64,000 nucleotides of DNA from the NCBI GenBank assembly GCA_003255065.1, contig QAOA01008053.1, forward strand, positions 125,974 through 189,973, read 5' to 3'. The translations under genes and the position numbers were made by a program. The notes beneath the pieces are model-generated. The model was not told the origin of the DNA and ran no database searches. It saw only the letters and a program-made list of their open reading frames with translations. The DNA is from Cercis canadensis. Lineage: Eukaryota > Streptophyta > Magnoliopsida > Fabales > Fabaceae. Of this stretch, positions 22,799 through 34,580 are shown one piece after another (the stretch's first letter is position 1; the number at the start of each line of letters is the position of its first letter).

Positions 22799-24575
22799 GT
22801 TAATCCCACAATTCTCTAATCCAATTTTGATGATAACAAATGATCCTACTGTTACTAATATTGTGTTATGTGCTTAAGTGTTTATTTAGAATAGGTTAGT
22901 AAGAAGTCTTCAACAAAGAACTAGTTCTAGCAAAGGAGGACTTATTATACCAGAAGTTGACTGCCCAGATTTTTGCTATTGTGGACGAGGATCTATGTTG
23001 AATTAAGAAGACCCAAGAAAGCTCTCTTTTTGTTAGGAAGTTTCCTATACAAAGTGAGGAAATGTCCTCTTAAAAGTGCAGCTACAAGATCTACTTTTTA
23101 AGAGATAAAGTAAGAATTGTTNGATAATAACAAATGATCCTACTATTACTAATATTGTGTTATGTGCTTAAGTGTTTATTTAGAATAGGTTAGTAAGAAG
23201 TCTTCAACAAAGAACTAGTTCTGGCAAAGGAGGACTTATTATACCAGAAGTTGACTGCCCAGATTTTTGCTATTGTGGACGAGGATCTATGTTGAATTAA
23301 GAAGACCCAAGAAAGCTCTCTTTTTGTTAGGAAGTTTCCTATACAAAGTGAGGAAATGTCCTCTTAAAAGTGCAGCTACAAGATCTACTTTTTAAGAGAT
23401 AAAGTAAGAATTGTTTATTGAAAGTGAAAGAGATAATGCAAATGAGATTATCTTTCTCTATGTGGTAGACAGCTGTCCTTAGTGGGGCTGTTTTTTGAAC
23501 TCTTCATGTGAGCTCATTTTCCTTTATGAAGAGATATTCTTTGAGCCTTCAAGAGCTAGCTCAACTTGTTCTTTAGAACCAGTTCTTGCCTCTGTGATGA
23601 GCTTCAAACCTTGCTGATGTGGACAAAGCTTGTCGAGGACTCTTTAGCCAAATTTAGTTTTTTACAATCCAACTAAGAGTTGTGATAGTGAGTTTGGAAA
23701 GTCCTCCTTGAAGTGACTGATGTATAGTTTCCTTTTCTCAAGGAACACTTCACCTACTTTTTCTTACACAAGGACAAGTCTCTTTTCCACAAAAGGACAA
23801 ATGACCATGATACATGATGGGACTTATGTCAGCTAGTGGAAGGCTTCTCTTTAGCCTTTCTCAAGGTAGATCAGGTGCACAAGAAAGCAAATAAAGCAAA
23901 GAGACTTCTAAGACTTCAACAATGCATGAAGTGAAGAGAGAAGAAAATATTTTTTAGCGAGAGTGAAGGAAGCCATTGTTGAGAGCTTTACTCTTTTTCT
24001 TCCTCTCGGGTATCTCCTCATGCTTCAGGTTTTTCATTGTAATATATCTACTCTGTAAGAGAGTTTCCTCTTTGGGGCTTAACAAAAAACACTTGTGTTT
24101 TGTATTTGGATTTCTATGGGAGAAATCCATGAGTGTGATCTCTAGTGAGTTAGAGAGTGAGTTTATGATTAGCTTGAAAAACAAAAATCATGGATGTAAA
24201 GCTTGGAGAAGCTTGGACAACTAAACTTGATTATGAGTTCATGGTTAGCTTGAAAAACAAAAACCATAGTTGTGAAGCTTGGAGAAGCTTGGACAAATAA
24301 ACTTGAAGAATAGTGGAACCTCATTTGTGGGAGAAGTGGATGTATGCTTTTTAAACTAAACCACTATAAAGACTCTTACAGATTTTCTTTCTCTTCATCT
24401 CTGATCTTCTGGATTAAATTCTGTTATGTTCTCCATGGTTTATTAAATTATCTCGTTGTGTTCAAATCTGATATTTGTCAGTTCTTAAACAAATGTGTGA
24501 TTTGAATTTGTTTTTATGAGCAATTTTTAACAATTCCTATTCAGCCCCCTCTAGGCATAGACTCTGCAACTCTCA
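22799..24575 (+). repeat. 3' LTR of the SIRE-like element (with assembly duplication)
   Basis: It starts TGTTAATCCCACAATTC and ends CTGCAACTCTCA. It measures 1777 bp because an N at 23122 separates two copies of a 293-bp stretch (22829-23121, 23123-23415). Without it the LTR would be about 1.48 kb, matching the 5' LTR. It differs from the 5' LTR at scattered positions, so the insertion is not very recent. Confidence 0.88.
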
Positions 24576-24634
24576 TGTCCATGAGGATGAAAGAACCATA
24601 ATCATAAGTAGATGAAGATAATCCATATATCTTG
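24576..24634 (-). pseudogene. BBE-like pseudogene, unit A (5' end with start codon)
   Basis: The minus strand reads ATG at 24634-24632, then MDYLHLLMIMVLSSSWT. This matches the start of the intact paralogue's signal peptide, which begins MNYLHLLLILVLSS. It is split from the rest of the gene (10924-12471) by the 12.1-kb copia element. Unlike the intact copy it has a single, not doubled, LHLLxxxVLSS segment. Confidence 0.85.
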
Positions 24635-26200
24635 GAATTCTTTGCCTCAGCTAGAGAACTTGTTGAGACGAGAAAATGAGGATATATCTCAATGCAGTGA
24701 CGAAAAGTCCAATATATTTATGCCACTTTGACTTTACTCCTTACTTAGTAGCCTGATTTTCTGGCAATCTATCATTGTTTTCCTAAACAGTCAAGGTGAA
24801 CATGTGAAAGTTCTTAAAGATAGAGAAAGTATAACTGTATCCAATGCTATGCAATTAATAAGATAATTTTAGTAAGCTTGCTGATTAATTAAATTTAGAT
24901 ACCACTAGCTGGCAATGAGTCATTTGAGCCTAAAAAGCTCTTTTAGTTCATTTTTTTTTGAGTTAATTGAGTTAGCTTAAACTGCTGTTTGGTGTGAGCC
25001 TTGAGCATAAAAATTTAGTTCACTTTGAGCTTGAGCTGAGCTGTGAGCATAATAAAATATGATTGTAAGTTGAACTTTTAAGTTTTGCCCACCTCAGCTT
25101 GTCATAGTTTATTTCCAATCCTTGAGGCTGCTAAACCAATATATGTACCGAGTGACACTAATATAGATTCCTAGTTTCTGCACAAATTCTGCCTGTGAAA
25201 TGAAATCGTTTTTGCCTATTAAAATTGTAAGAGTGATGATATTTAGTTAGATAAAATTTGACAGAATTCCAATGTGATTGTTGGGTCAAATAAAATGATA
25301 TGGACCACATATTTATCTTAATATAGTTATGAGGTCTAGAAATATGTAATAACTAGTCATTATCTATTCTTTGCTGGTTTCATGAATCATGACCCATGAG
25401 TATAGCTGGCTGGTCTAATTAACCATATTTTTCGTTGTCCAAGTTTATGGTTAATGTTTGTTTATTGTTTCCCAAGTTTCCTAGGAAGATAAAATAAGGT
25501 CCCTTGTGTCAATGATTGCATTTGTTTAATTTAGCAAAACCGCAGCCCATGCATGTGTCTTCTTTTATTTTATTTTCTTAAATAATTTCGCAGCCTAATT
25601 CTATTGATATTTTATACAAAAATTGTGCATCTTTATCAGATATCTCTCGATCAATTGTACTATATCTATATATATATATATTTAGATAAAGATGTGATCT
25701 TTTCAGGGCCTTTTGGTTCAGTTTTTGTTTTCAGTTTTATAGAATAACAGAAAGCAAAAAGTGGTTGGGCAAAATGATTCTAAAAATAGTCTAAAAAATG
25801 AAAAACAGAAAAATTCTGTTTGGGAGAAAAACCATGGACGAAATGAACGAAATCTCTTAATCATAGTCTGAATTTTGTAATAATTTATTTTTGGATCAAC
25901 NGATGTGATCTTTTCAGGGCCTTTTGGTTCAGTTTTTGTTTTCAGTTTTATAGAATAACAGAAAGCAAAAAGTGGTTGGGCAAAATGATTTTAAAAATAG
26001 TCTAAAAAATGAAAAACAGAAAAATTCTGTTTGGGAGAAAAACCATGGACGAAATGAACGAAATCTCTTAATCGTAGTCTGAATTTTGTAATAATTTATT
26101 TTTGGATCAACATCAAAACCATGTACGAAATATAGGAGATGAGGTATTAACCTTGAGGTCGAGACTTGGTTCATTATTTGGTGCTCTATAACTCCTATTT
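24635..26200 (-). repeat. unit A BBE-like upstream region (segmental duplication with 39772-41190)
   Basis: It is collinear with the promoter and upstream DNA of the intact BBE-like gene, including a TATA-like box AATATATTTATGCC at 24711-24724. An N at 25901 separates two 210-bp near-identical copies (25691-25900, 25902-26111). No genes. Confidence 0.7.
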
Positions 26201-26552
26201 TTTCGAAAATTTTGGTAGTACTGTGAACATTTATAAACTTGTAGGAAATTTTTCTTTAGGAATTTTCCTTTAAACTTACGAGTTACGACTTCATTTGATA
26301 GTACTTAGAACCTCATGTAATGAAGTTATGAAAATCTAATTTGAATTCCCAAACCCATTCTTTGAATGGCTTCAAATTCTTAGAAAACAATATGAAGCTG
26401 AATGCCAATTTATGCATTTAGTTTTGGTGTTAAAGAATCAATTAAAGTCCATGGTGGCCATTCAGAGTGGGCAAGATTTAGTTCATGGATTAAAGGGGAA
26501 GGGTTGTCTCTTTTTATTAGTGGGAATTTGGAGAGAATGTTTAATGCGGAGG
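26200..26552. other. unassigned junction DNA between units A and B
   Basis: The similarity of unit A to unit B's right flank ends near 26200. The sequence here has no match elsewhere in the window that I can see. A 68-codon frame at 26412-26618 has no clear homology and crosses into LTR sequence, so it is not called. Confidence 0.4.
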
Positions 26553-29383
26553 GGTAATATACTGTACACCCACCTCACGCTACAGTTAGAAAAGTCAAAC
26601 ACGTATAAACTATTGTAGACTAGGACAAACAGGTTTGGTCTTACTTCTAACATCTTCTGCTCTGGAACTCAACCATCTCTATCCAATACAGTTAAACCCA
26701 TATGTAGTACAGTTCCTTCATTCACTAAAACTCCTATAAAATAATAATTTTTGTTTTATTGTAATTACTCTTCTTTTTACGTAGTTACCACCTAAAAATG
26801 AGATGGATTTGCTTCAGGTTTGATTGGATAATTGAAAATAAAAAATGAACCCACATTGTGTTTTTGGCATGTCCTGTAGAGATACCACTAAAATTGGATT
26901 TAGAATAAAAATTTAAATAAGCCTGTTCAACACTAATGGCCAGCAATTTCACCAATTTTTCAAGGCCTTATCGAATATGAGATGCTTCATATTAAAACAA
27001 TGAGTATATATATTTAAGAGTAAAACCCCTATTTGGTCCTCGAAAGATAGGTTCGGTGACAGTTTAGTCCTCCAAAGATTTTTACCGACACTTTAGTTCT
27101 TGGAAGATTGTTCCGTCAGCCATTTTCGTCCTCCGCTTATGTCTGTTAATTGGACTTAACAGAAAAGGCCACGTGGCACGTTAAGTGCTGACGTGGCCGT
27201 TAAATGCCGACGTGTTATCTCTCTCTCTTCCCCTCCTGTCTTATTTCTCTCTCTCTCTCTTCCCGTATCTCTCATTTCTCTCTCTCTTATGTTATCTCTC
27301 ATTTCTCTCTCTCTCTTCCCCTCCTGCACATTTCTCTCTCTCTCTCTTCCCATATCTCTCATTTCTCTCTTTCTCTTCTCATCCTCTCTCTCTCTTCTGT
27401 TATCTCTCATTTCTCTCNGTTTTTCTTTTTCTTTATAAATCTATGGAATAATTCGGGACTTTGTGATGTTCTCTTTGCAGGTGACTAACAAGCTTATTTA
27501 AGCTAATTCGGCATGTGATGACAATGTTTATTGTTATTATGTACTTTATTTGCTTTTTTTTTTTAAATTTTTTATAGCCTGTCAATTAGGGCTATATTTG
27601 AACTGTAGAAGCTTAACACAATCTTGCACCAATTTTATGAACCTTTGGGCTTAGAGTCGTAGAGCTGGGTAATTATCTAATTTAGCTTAATGATAGCCAT
27701 TATGCACTATTAACTATAACTACAGCAATCCAACTTCCTTTGGTGCATAAGTTTTTTTCCCATGAAGTGGTCCTCACATATTTGGTGTCAAACTAATATC
27801 TACTCGGGCTTCAGCATGCCTTGGCCAATGATATTCGATATGATTATTGTGACATGTGAAACCTATCTATTACTGTAATTGGGTGGGTACTAACAATATT
27901 TACAAAAGTTATTGCTATGTTATTTTACATACTCTGGATATATAAATAATATATAAATTTGATTTGACTCACTTAAGCCTTTGTTTTGGGTTACATGAAG
28001 ACATAAAAGTTTGATCTTTTGATCAACTGCAAACTATCTAAATCCCTTACTATTAGACCACACCTAATAACTTGACGTCATTATAAGTATGAACCAAATG
28101 TGTAACACTAGTATTTATTGTTTGATTCTTTTACTGTATCTCCTTTTAGTTAAGTACCTTCTATCATTATATACGTGCTTTAACCCAGGAACATGGGCTT
28201 GACACTAACATTTAGATAGAGCCAAACTTACTAAATTTGATACGAGACATCCCTGCTTCAAGGATTCTGTTGTGGAAGCACCCACACAACTGTAGATTTT
28301 TGTGAAGGAGCACAATGAGAGGTAGTTGGCTTATATATGTAATTTTATTATTCTTAGTTTGTCCCTCTTAATATATAACAATCACTACCGAGCACACAAT
28401 CACAACGCTTGAGAATCTTGACAATTTTAGTGATTATCATGTCCATATCTATGGTTAATAACCACTCCTCCTCAAATAATTACGAGTCATACTAATAATA
28501 ACCATATATTTGTTACCATAACAACCAGACCCTCAATCACTAGTTAAGATGTCTAGAAAATTTGTCATCATGAACAAACACTATCAAATTCCCTCTTCGA
28601 AGAAAAACAGGTAGCACATTACATAATAAACACTATAAAAAGTTTGACCTTGCTGGCTTGCTTCTAAAAAGTTTCTTTTTTGGTAAGCAATGATATTTGG
28701 TATGATTGTTGTGACATGTGAAACCTATCTAAAAGTTTGATATTTTGATCTTCTGCAAACTACCAAAATCCCCCATTACTAGACCACACCTAATAGCTTG
28801 ACTCACTTAAACTTCAAGTGCACCTATTTAAAGTTTTTCTATATGATTTCAATTTTGCACACTATCTTACAAAATGTGTCGATACTCTTTATTTTTTTTT
28901 GGATTATTTCATAACTTTGAGTCATTTAATACGTACAACAACATGTGATATTTCTTTTTTTTTTTTTTNTTTTTGGGTACTTTGGCTATAACTACAACCT
29001 AGAATTTTTAAGTATAATCACAGTGCCACTAAACCAAAAGCTATTTGTTTTGTGACTTTTCAATTAATGAATATATTAATCATTTTCTCATATTGTCGTA
29101 TCATTATAAGTTTGAACTGCAGAAGCTTAACACAATCTTGCACCAATTTTATGAACTTTGGGCTTAGAGTCGTAGAGTTGGGTACTTATCTAATTTAGCT
29201 TAATGATGGCCATTATGCACTACTAACTATAACTACAGGAATCTAGCTTCCTTTGCTGCATAAGTTTTGAATTCTCTAGTTGATTTAAAATATTAATGAC
29301 CTAAAGTACCAAAAAAATATTAGTGAAATAGTCTATTTGTGATATTAAAGTGTTTAATTTATTTAATTTTTACATTGATATTA
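26553..29383 (+). repeat. unit B left flank: segmental duplication beginning inside a copia LTR
   Basis: From 26553 the sequence matches the inner right part of the copia LTR at about 8560-8656, then its right flank (8657-9010). It resumes at about 27419 matching 9170-9830, then carries repeated sub-blocks also found at 56250-58070. Unit B therefore derives from DNA that already contained the copia insertion. Ns lie at 27418 and 28969. No genes. Confidence 0.7.
27017..27418. mobile_element. fragment of an unclassified insertion plus (CT)n microsatellite
   Basis: The flank similarity to 9010-9180 is interrupted by about 400 bp. It starts ACCCCTATTTGGTCCTCGAAA, with repeated 'tttagtcctc' and 'gacgtggc' words, and passes into a long interrupted CT-rich run (about 27221-27417) that ends at an N. 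The opening resembles ends of plant DNA transposons I have seen described as MULE-type, but the other end is missing. Long CT/GA frames here are compositional. Confidence 0.4.
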
Positions 29384-29689
29384 TACTACAAGAAAATTGC
29401 TATTTTCTCACGAAACAAATCCTTGAGAAATGGTGAAAAAGTCTGTGAGAAACAATGTTCTCACGGACTTATGGGCGAGAGAAAAACAAGTGTGATAAAA
29501 GCATTTTCTCACAGACAAATTGAGCCATGAGAAATTTCTCATAGAGTTTCTCACAGATAAATATTTGTTACGCGTGAAAATATCCCATGCAAAAGTCGTG
29601 AATTTTCTCACCGACAACGTCCATGAGAAATTTCTCACAAATAGTTCTCCATAAGAAAATCTATGAGAAAAACTAGATCCTGGATACTA

Positions 29690-30900
29690 CTGCTAGTGTA
29701 ACTGTCCTAGTATAAAGGCAAGAGCCTTAGGTGAAATGCCGCTCGCATCTAGTACGTCGGCCATTGGGTGAAGGCGAGTCATCTACTACAAACTTGCCAT
29801 TTGGGATAGGACCTCATACAAGGCCACATCCGACTACTAGGAGGGCTGGGTACACTGTGCGGAGGTGGAGTCCAAAACTCTAGCCTCGGAGCCCAAGTTG
29901 TAAACTTGGCCCTTCTTTTTCTTTATGCCAATGACATCGAGCCATAGCTCGCTGTAATCAACAAAAGAAGAAGAGGACCTGGCCTGGCTCTCGGACTGAC
30001 GTCTCTCAAACTCAGTCTACATAGATAATACCATTAGGTTAGTATTAGAATTAATAAATGTAATTATTCACATAAAGAGTTAAGAACAATTTCATACTTA
30101 CATAGGTAGACTCTTCCTTTTGATGTACCCAACCCTTAGTAGAGCTGTGCTGGAGGAGACGGAAAACGTCCGGAGTGTTGTGCTTTCTGCCCAACTCTTT
30201 CATCTATGAAAAACATAAACTGTTAGTAAACACAAATTGACATATAGCCAAAAAATAATGTTATTAAATTAAAAACTTACTAGCCCCCGTTTGTGCTCAA
30301 AGACGGTAATAGAGCCATCTTTGTGGAATGCCTATCCCTGATCTAAGGAATAGTTCTTATGGTTCCTCTTAGAGATGACTTCTGAGAGGCCCATACTACT
30401 CTGAGGGCCTTAAGTATAACATCAGACAACCAATCCCCTTGCACTTCCCGATCCTAATGTCTCAAAAATAGGCGTGAATGTTGTCTGAGCACTTAGAGAG
30501 CCAAACCTTATGAATATGGCTCTCATACTGGGGATCCCAAACCCATCTCCTTTAATAGAAAACATAATGTCAAATTTAGTAAATATTTATACCAAATATG
30601 TTAGTAAATAAAATTAAATCAATTATTTCTTACCTTAAACTCTGTCCACCAGAGTTCTTTCACCTCATCAGAAACTAAGGTAAAGTTGGGCTAAGGTTGC
30701 TTGTACTTCGACTTATAGACAGTCGAAAGTACGTTAACGGGCTCCTTGGAAGGGTAAAAGCTGAAAAAATAAATATAGTTAATTTTTAAATAATAGAAAT
30801 AAAGTAATAAAAAAAATTCAAATAAAAAATATAAGAATTAACTTACTCCTTCCTCCCGTGTGGCATAACCAGTCGACCATCAGATAGTCGGGAGCCTGGT
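29690..30900 (-). pseudogene. CACTA-associated Transposase_24-like gene remnant
   Basis: Minus-strand pieces resemble the small plant CACTA protein: FVSDEVKELWWTEFK near 30630-30675, then MKELGRKHNTPDVFRLLQ near 30150-30205, then SRLSLRESQARSSSSF near 29960-30020. Between them are AT-rich intron-like gaps. No continuous frame exists, so it is either a multi-exon gene or decayed. Confidence 0.6.
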
Positions 30901-31205
30901 CGTGGTCGTGGAGAGTTAAAAATGGACAAACTCACATGAGACGACCCCGCAGCTGCCAACGATGCCGAGCCTAGGGTCGTGGCTCCTAAGCACCCCTCCC
31001 CCGTTGCAGTGGGCAATGGGGTGCGTGCCAACCCCAAGGTTGAAATGAACATAGACAAATCTGGCTTGGTCTGAGAAGGCTGAGCAACAGCCTTGGCTCC
31101 GTCCCTCCTAGACGGCGGCCCAGTTGTGGGAGATGACCGTCTTGGGTGGTATGACGTCTTTCATACAATTTAAATAAAACCAATGAAAATGTTAGAAAAA
31201 TAAAA

Positions 31206-31430
31206 GCAGTAATTCTTAAAGTCAAACCTAAACCGTAAATCCTAAAATACTAAGCCCTAAACCTTAACCCCTAAACCTTAAAACTTTAAATCTTAAACCC
31301 TCACCCATAAACACTAAACACTAACCCTTAAATCCCAAACTCCTAAACCCTAATCCTTTAACCCTTAACCCTTAACCCCTAAATATAATTGCTAAACCCT
31401 AACCCTAAACCGTAAATAAAAATTTGGGTA
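31206..31430. repeat. telomere-like CCCTAAA degenerate repeat, left block
   Basis: A series of degenerate CCCTAAA/CCTTAAA units (plant telomere type) lies inside CACTA element 1. It is not a chromosome end: unique and transposon DNA flank it on both sides. Confidence 0.8.
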
Positions 31431-31433
31431 CAG

Positions 31434-32757
31434 TGTTGAGTGGGTTTTACATTCACTCTTTGGATATCTTTCAATTAATTATTTAGTTGTTCTTTGAGAT
31501 TTGCTACCATCTAATGGGTCATTTTATGTTAAATTGTAGGGTTCATGGTTTGAAGTAGAAGAAATGAAGAAACTAGGAAAATTGGACAGCAAGCCAAGGC
31601 TGCAGCCCTTGAGATTGAGAGCTGCAGCCCCTGGAGCATCAAATTGAAATGACACACCAGCGCCGCAGCCCTAGAAATCCAGCGCCACAGCACCCATTTA
31701 CTGTAAAATTTGTGTTTTTGGCAGAGGAGCAGCGCCAAGCATTTAACACCACACAGCAGAAATTGGATTTTCAGGCAGAGACCCAGGGCCACAGTGCCCG
31801 TGCGACTTTTTTGAACACGTGCCCCTTTTCCTTAGTTTCTTTAAGGCGTTTAGAGAGAGTATAAATAGGAAATTTTAGGAATTCATTAGGGGATCCTTTT
31901 CTGGACTTTTTGGAGGCAAGTAGGGGAGCAAAAACAAGGATTGGAGAAGGGCACAACAAGATTGGAGCTTCTCTTCAGAGTTCTTATTCTTCTTCCCTTT
32001 GAACCATGTCTAGATTTAATTTTATCATGTTCTTTTCATCTACTATGAACTAAATTCCCTTCTAGGGCTATGATGTAGCCTATCTAGGAAGATTTGTTAT
32101 TTTCTATTTCTTTAATTCAAGAACTCCTTTATTAACTTGTCTTCTTCTTCTTAAGTCTTCATGCTTCTAATTGCTTGATCACCAATTAGTTGATTAGGTA
32201 ATTACAATGAGATTGGGAGGTAATTTGTAATTAAAGATCATAGAGATTAAGAACATAGGTTGCATGTAGGATAGGAATATACCTCCATGGCTTGTGTAGC
32301 TATTTAAAAAGAACCATAGAATTAAGTGAATTTCTAGGTTGTTTGCAATTCACATAAGAATATTGTGGGTTCATAACTTAGAAATACTTTTGTTTGACCT
32401 TGGGAGAGGCTAATAAATAAATTAGGGTTCTTGGTTAGCAATTAGGAAGGTTGTTCTTGGTTAATGAATTAGGAATAGCAAATCGGAATAGCTATAGTGA
32501 AATCAAAAGCCTTAGATATTTTTCTCTCTTGATAATTCTATCATTTTGTTGGTTTAGATTGTTAGTTTACTGGTTTAGTTTGTTTTCATTCTATTTTAAG
32601 TTGTTTCTTAAAAATCTCTATACATTGATTGATTAGATAAAATTAAGGTTAACCAAATTTCGGTAGTTGATACGTTAGTTCTCGTGGGAACGATACTCTA
32701 TCTCATCTTATTACTTGGAAACGATAATGTACACTTGCGTTAGGATTTCTCACAACA
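31434..32757. mobile_element. solo LTR, family B, inverted, nested in CACTA 1
   Basis: It runs from TGTTGAGTGG to TTTCTCACAACA, 1324 bp, and is the reverse complement of the 15788-17494 element. Near-matching target duplicates are TACAG (31429-31433) and TAAAG (32758-32762). It includes the GC-rich tract as GCTGCAGCCC-type words (31590-31800). It splits the telomere-like repeat of the host transposon. Confidence 0.85.
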
Positions 32758-32761
32758 TAAA

Positions 32762-33600
32762 GTCTCCCCTAAAACTTGAACATTCCAGGAATTCAAAATT
32801 TCACACAAATACACAAAATCACAATCACAAAATTACAATTTATTAACTAAAAATTACATAGCAGTAGAAGTAAAAATTATGCAGCAATAAAAAAAATTAC
32901 AGAACTAATTATATACCACCATTCAAATAATTCAAAAAACAACAGTAATCCTTAAAGTAAACCCTAAACTCTAAACTTAAACCCCAAACTCTAAAACCTT
33001 AAGCCCCTAATTCCAAACCCCTAAATCCTAAATCCTTAAACCCTAACCCCTAAATCTCAAACCCTAAAAATCTAACCCCTAAACCTAAAACCCCAAAACC
33101 TTAAAACCCTAACCCTTAAGCCCTAACCCCTAAAACCCTAGCCCTGAACCCTAAATCCCATAACCCTATACCCAACATCCTAAACCCTAAAATCCTAAAC
33201 CCCAAAATTTTAAAAACCTAACTCTTAATCCCTAAACCTAAACCCAAAATCCCAATCCAAACCCTAAATCCCAAAGATTATCCCTAAACCCTAAACCTTT
33301 AAAACTTTCATAAATCCCTAAATAATTAACCAAAAATTGGATAGAGTCTCCCCTAAAAATTGAACATTCTAGAAATTTAAAATTCTACACAATTCATCAA
33401 AAACACAACCCTAAATTACAATTTATTCCAACATACATAATTGCATAGCAATTGGGGTCAAAACTTACATAACAGTTGAAAAAAATACAAAATTATTTTT
33501 ACACCATTCAAAAAATTCAAAAAAAATTCTAGAATAATTCAACATCAATATATAGGGTTAATCCCAATAAATATTGAACTTTGGGCATCACGTCAAATAT
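32762..33600. repeat. telomere-like repeat, right block, within an imperfect direct duplication
   Basis: Degenerate CCCTAAA units occupy about 32944-33320. They lie between two copies of a segment starting AGTCTCCCCTAAAA (32762 and 33347), followed in both by ACATTC..GAAATT-like text and ending in AATTACAATTTATT. A roughly 585-bp duplication of the arm of CACTA 1 is implied. Confidence 0.7.
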
Positions 33601-34245
33601 TTAGTTAGTGATAGATTATCTTTTCGATCTTATTTAGGGGTCTGTCTTCTTCTATAATATATATATTTCTTCTTTCTTTCTTTCTTTCCATATCTTTTTG
33701 ATGGCATGGAAAGGAACAATACTTGGGTGTTATAATAGTATCAATTTTTCGGATTCTAGTGTCTTGAGTACGCAAAAGTAATAATTTTCTTTTCTTGAGC
33801 ATTATCTGTTTCCCGCCAATTGGATATTATGTTTATGGCATAAGACTTATTTTTTTTTTCCAAAAACAAAATCTTTTGATATTATACAAAATGGGACATG
33901 GATTGACCAATTCAATACATATTATGATTTTCAGATCAATTGAATAACTTGTATATCCAATATATATGTGCATATGAGTTGACATGAACATATATAAATA
34001 CAACTAATTAAGATAGAGGGTTCCATAGTTAATCTAGTTTGTCAATGAACATTATTTGAGTATAGGAACCTACCTCAATGAGTAGAAGAGTCGGAGTAGG
34101 GGACCTGCGCTTCAAAACCCAAGCTCCGGAGGCTGGAATGGGGCTGATTTGCTTCGGGGAGAGAGAGGATGGCTGAGAACGGAGGAGAGGGAGAAAGAAG
34201 AAAAATGGAAAATGGAGGCCGGGGTGTGCAAGGTTAAAGATAAAC
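33600..34245. other. CACTA 1 interior, non-coding
   Basis: AT-rich DNA with a short TTCTTTCTTTC microsatellite near 33668-33690. A GC-richer block at 34075-34230 could be an old exon, but no domain is recognisable. Confidence 0.35.
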
Positions 34246-34580
34246 AAAGTTTCTCATGAATTTTTTCTGTGAGAAACTAACCCTAAAATTTAAATTTTAA
34301 ATGAAACGATACGTACTAATTTCTCACATACTCTCTCGCGGTGTTAACAATCCCTGAGAAATTCCCTGAGAAATTTCACATTTTCTCACAGACTCTGGCC
34401 GTGAGAATGATCAACATATTAATTATCACAGTTGGGGTGCCATTTCTCACGGGCCGCCTGTCCGTGAGAAAATTCGTGAGAGAATTGCAATAGTCACTTT
34501 CTGTGAGAAAATCCATGAGAGATGTCTCGATTTTTTAACGGATTTTTTGTCAATGAGAAAATGACAATTTTCTTGTAGTG

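Larger units (their letters stand above)
12472..24575 (+). mobile_element. SIRE/Maximus-like Ty1/copia element inserted in the unit A BBE-like gene
   Basis: Long LTRs (12472-13987 and 22799-24575) flank a primer-binding site, gag with two zinc knuckles, a protease fragment, RT, RNase H, a downstream extra ORF and a polypurine tract. Target duplicates are TGCCT on the left (12467-12471) and TGTCC on the right (24576-24580). Both are one change from TGCCC, the sequence at this point in the intact paralogue, which confirms the exact site. Long LTRs, an ORF between RNase H and the 3' LTR, and repeated AAAGGGGGAGA tracts point to the SIRE/Maximus lineage (known family traits; assignment inferred). 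The integrase is missing, frames are broken, and two solo LTRs are nested inside. Confidence 0.9.
29384..34580 (-). mobile_element. CACTA (En/Spm) transposon 1
   Basis: The left end is TACTACAAGAAAATTG (first base changed from CACTA). The right end is the inverted CAATTTTCTTGTAGTG. The 3-bp target duplication TTA lies at 29381-29383 and 34581-34583. Both ends carry many subterminal copies of TTTCTCACGGAC/GTGAGAAA-type motifs in both orientations (29400-29680, 34245-34560), the expected transposase-binding arrays. Inside are transposase_24-like remnants, telomere-like repeats and a nested solo LTR. No TNP2 catalytic domain was found, so it looks non-autonomous. Confidence 0.92.

Noticed and set aside
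27156..27488. Ser/Leu-rich and Arg/Glu-rich open frames of 80-94 codons on both strands.
   Set aside because: They are produced by a CT/GA-rich microsatellite and cross an N; several frames are open at once.
29690..30900. Host gene on the minus strand with several exons.
   Set aside because: The readable pieces match CACTA accessory proteins and lie within CACTA 1 boundaries proven by the empty site.
31206..33330. True telomere or chromosome end.
   Set aside because: The units are degenerate and lie inside a CACTA transposon with ordinary DNA on both sides.
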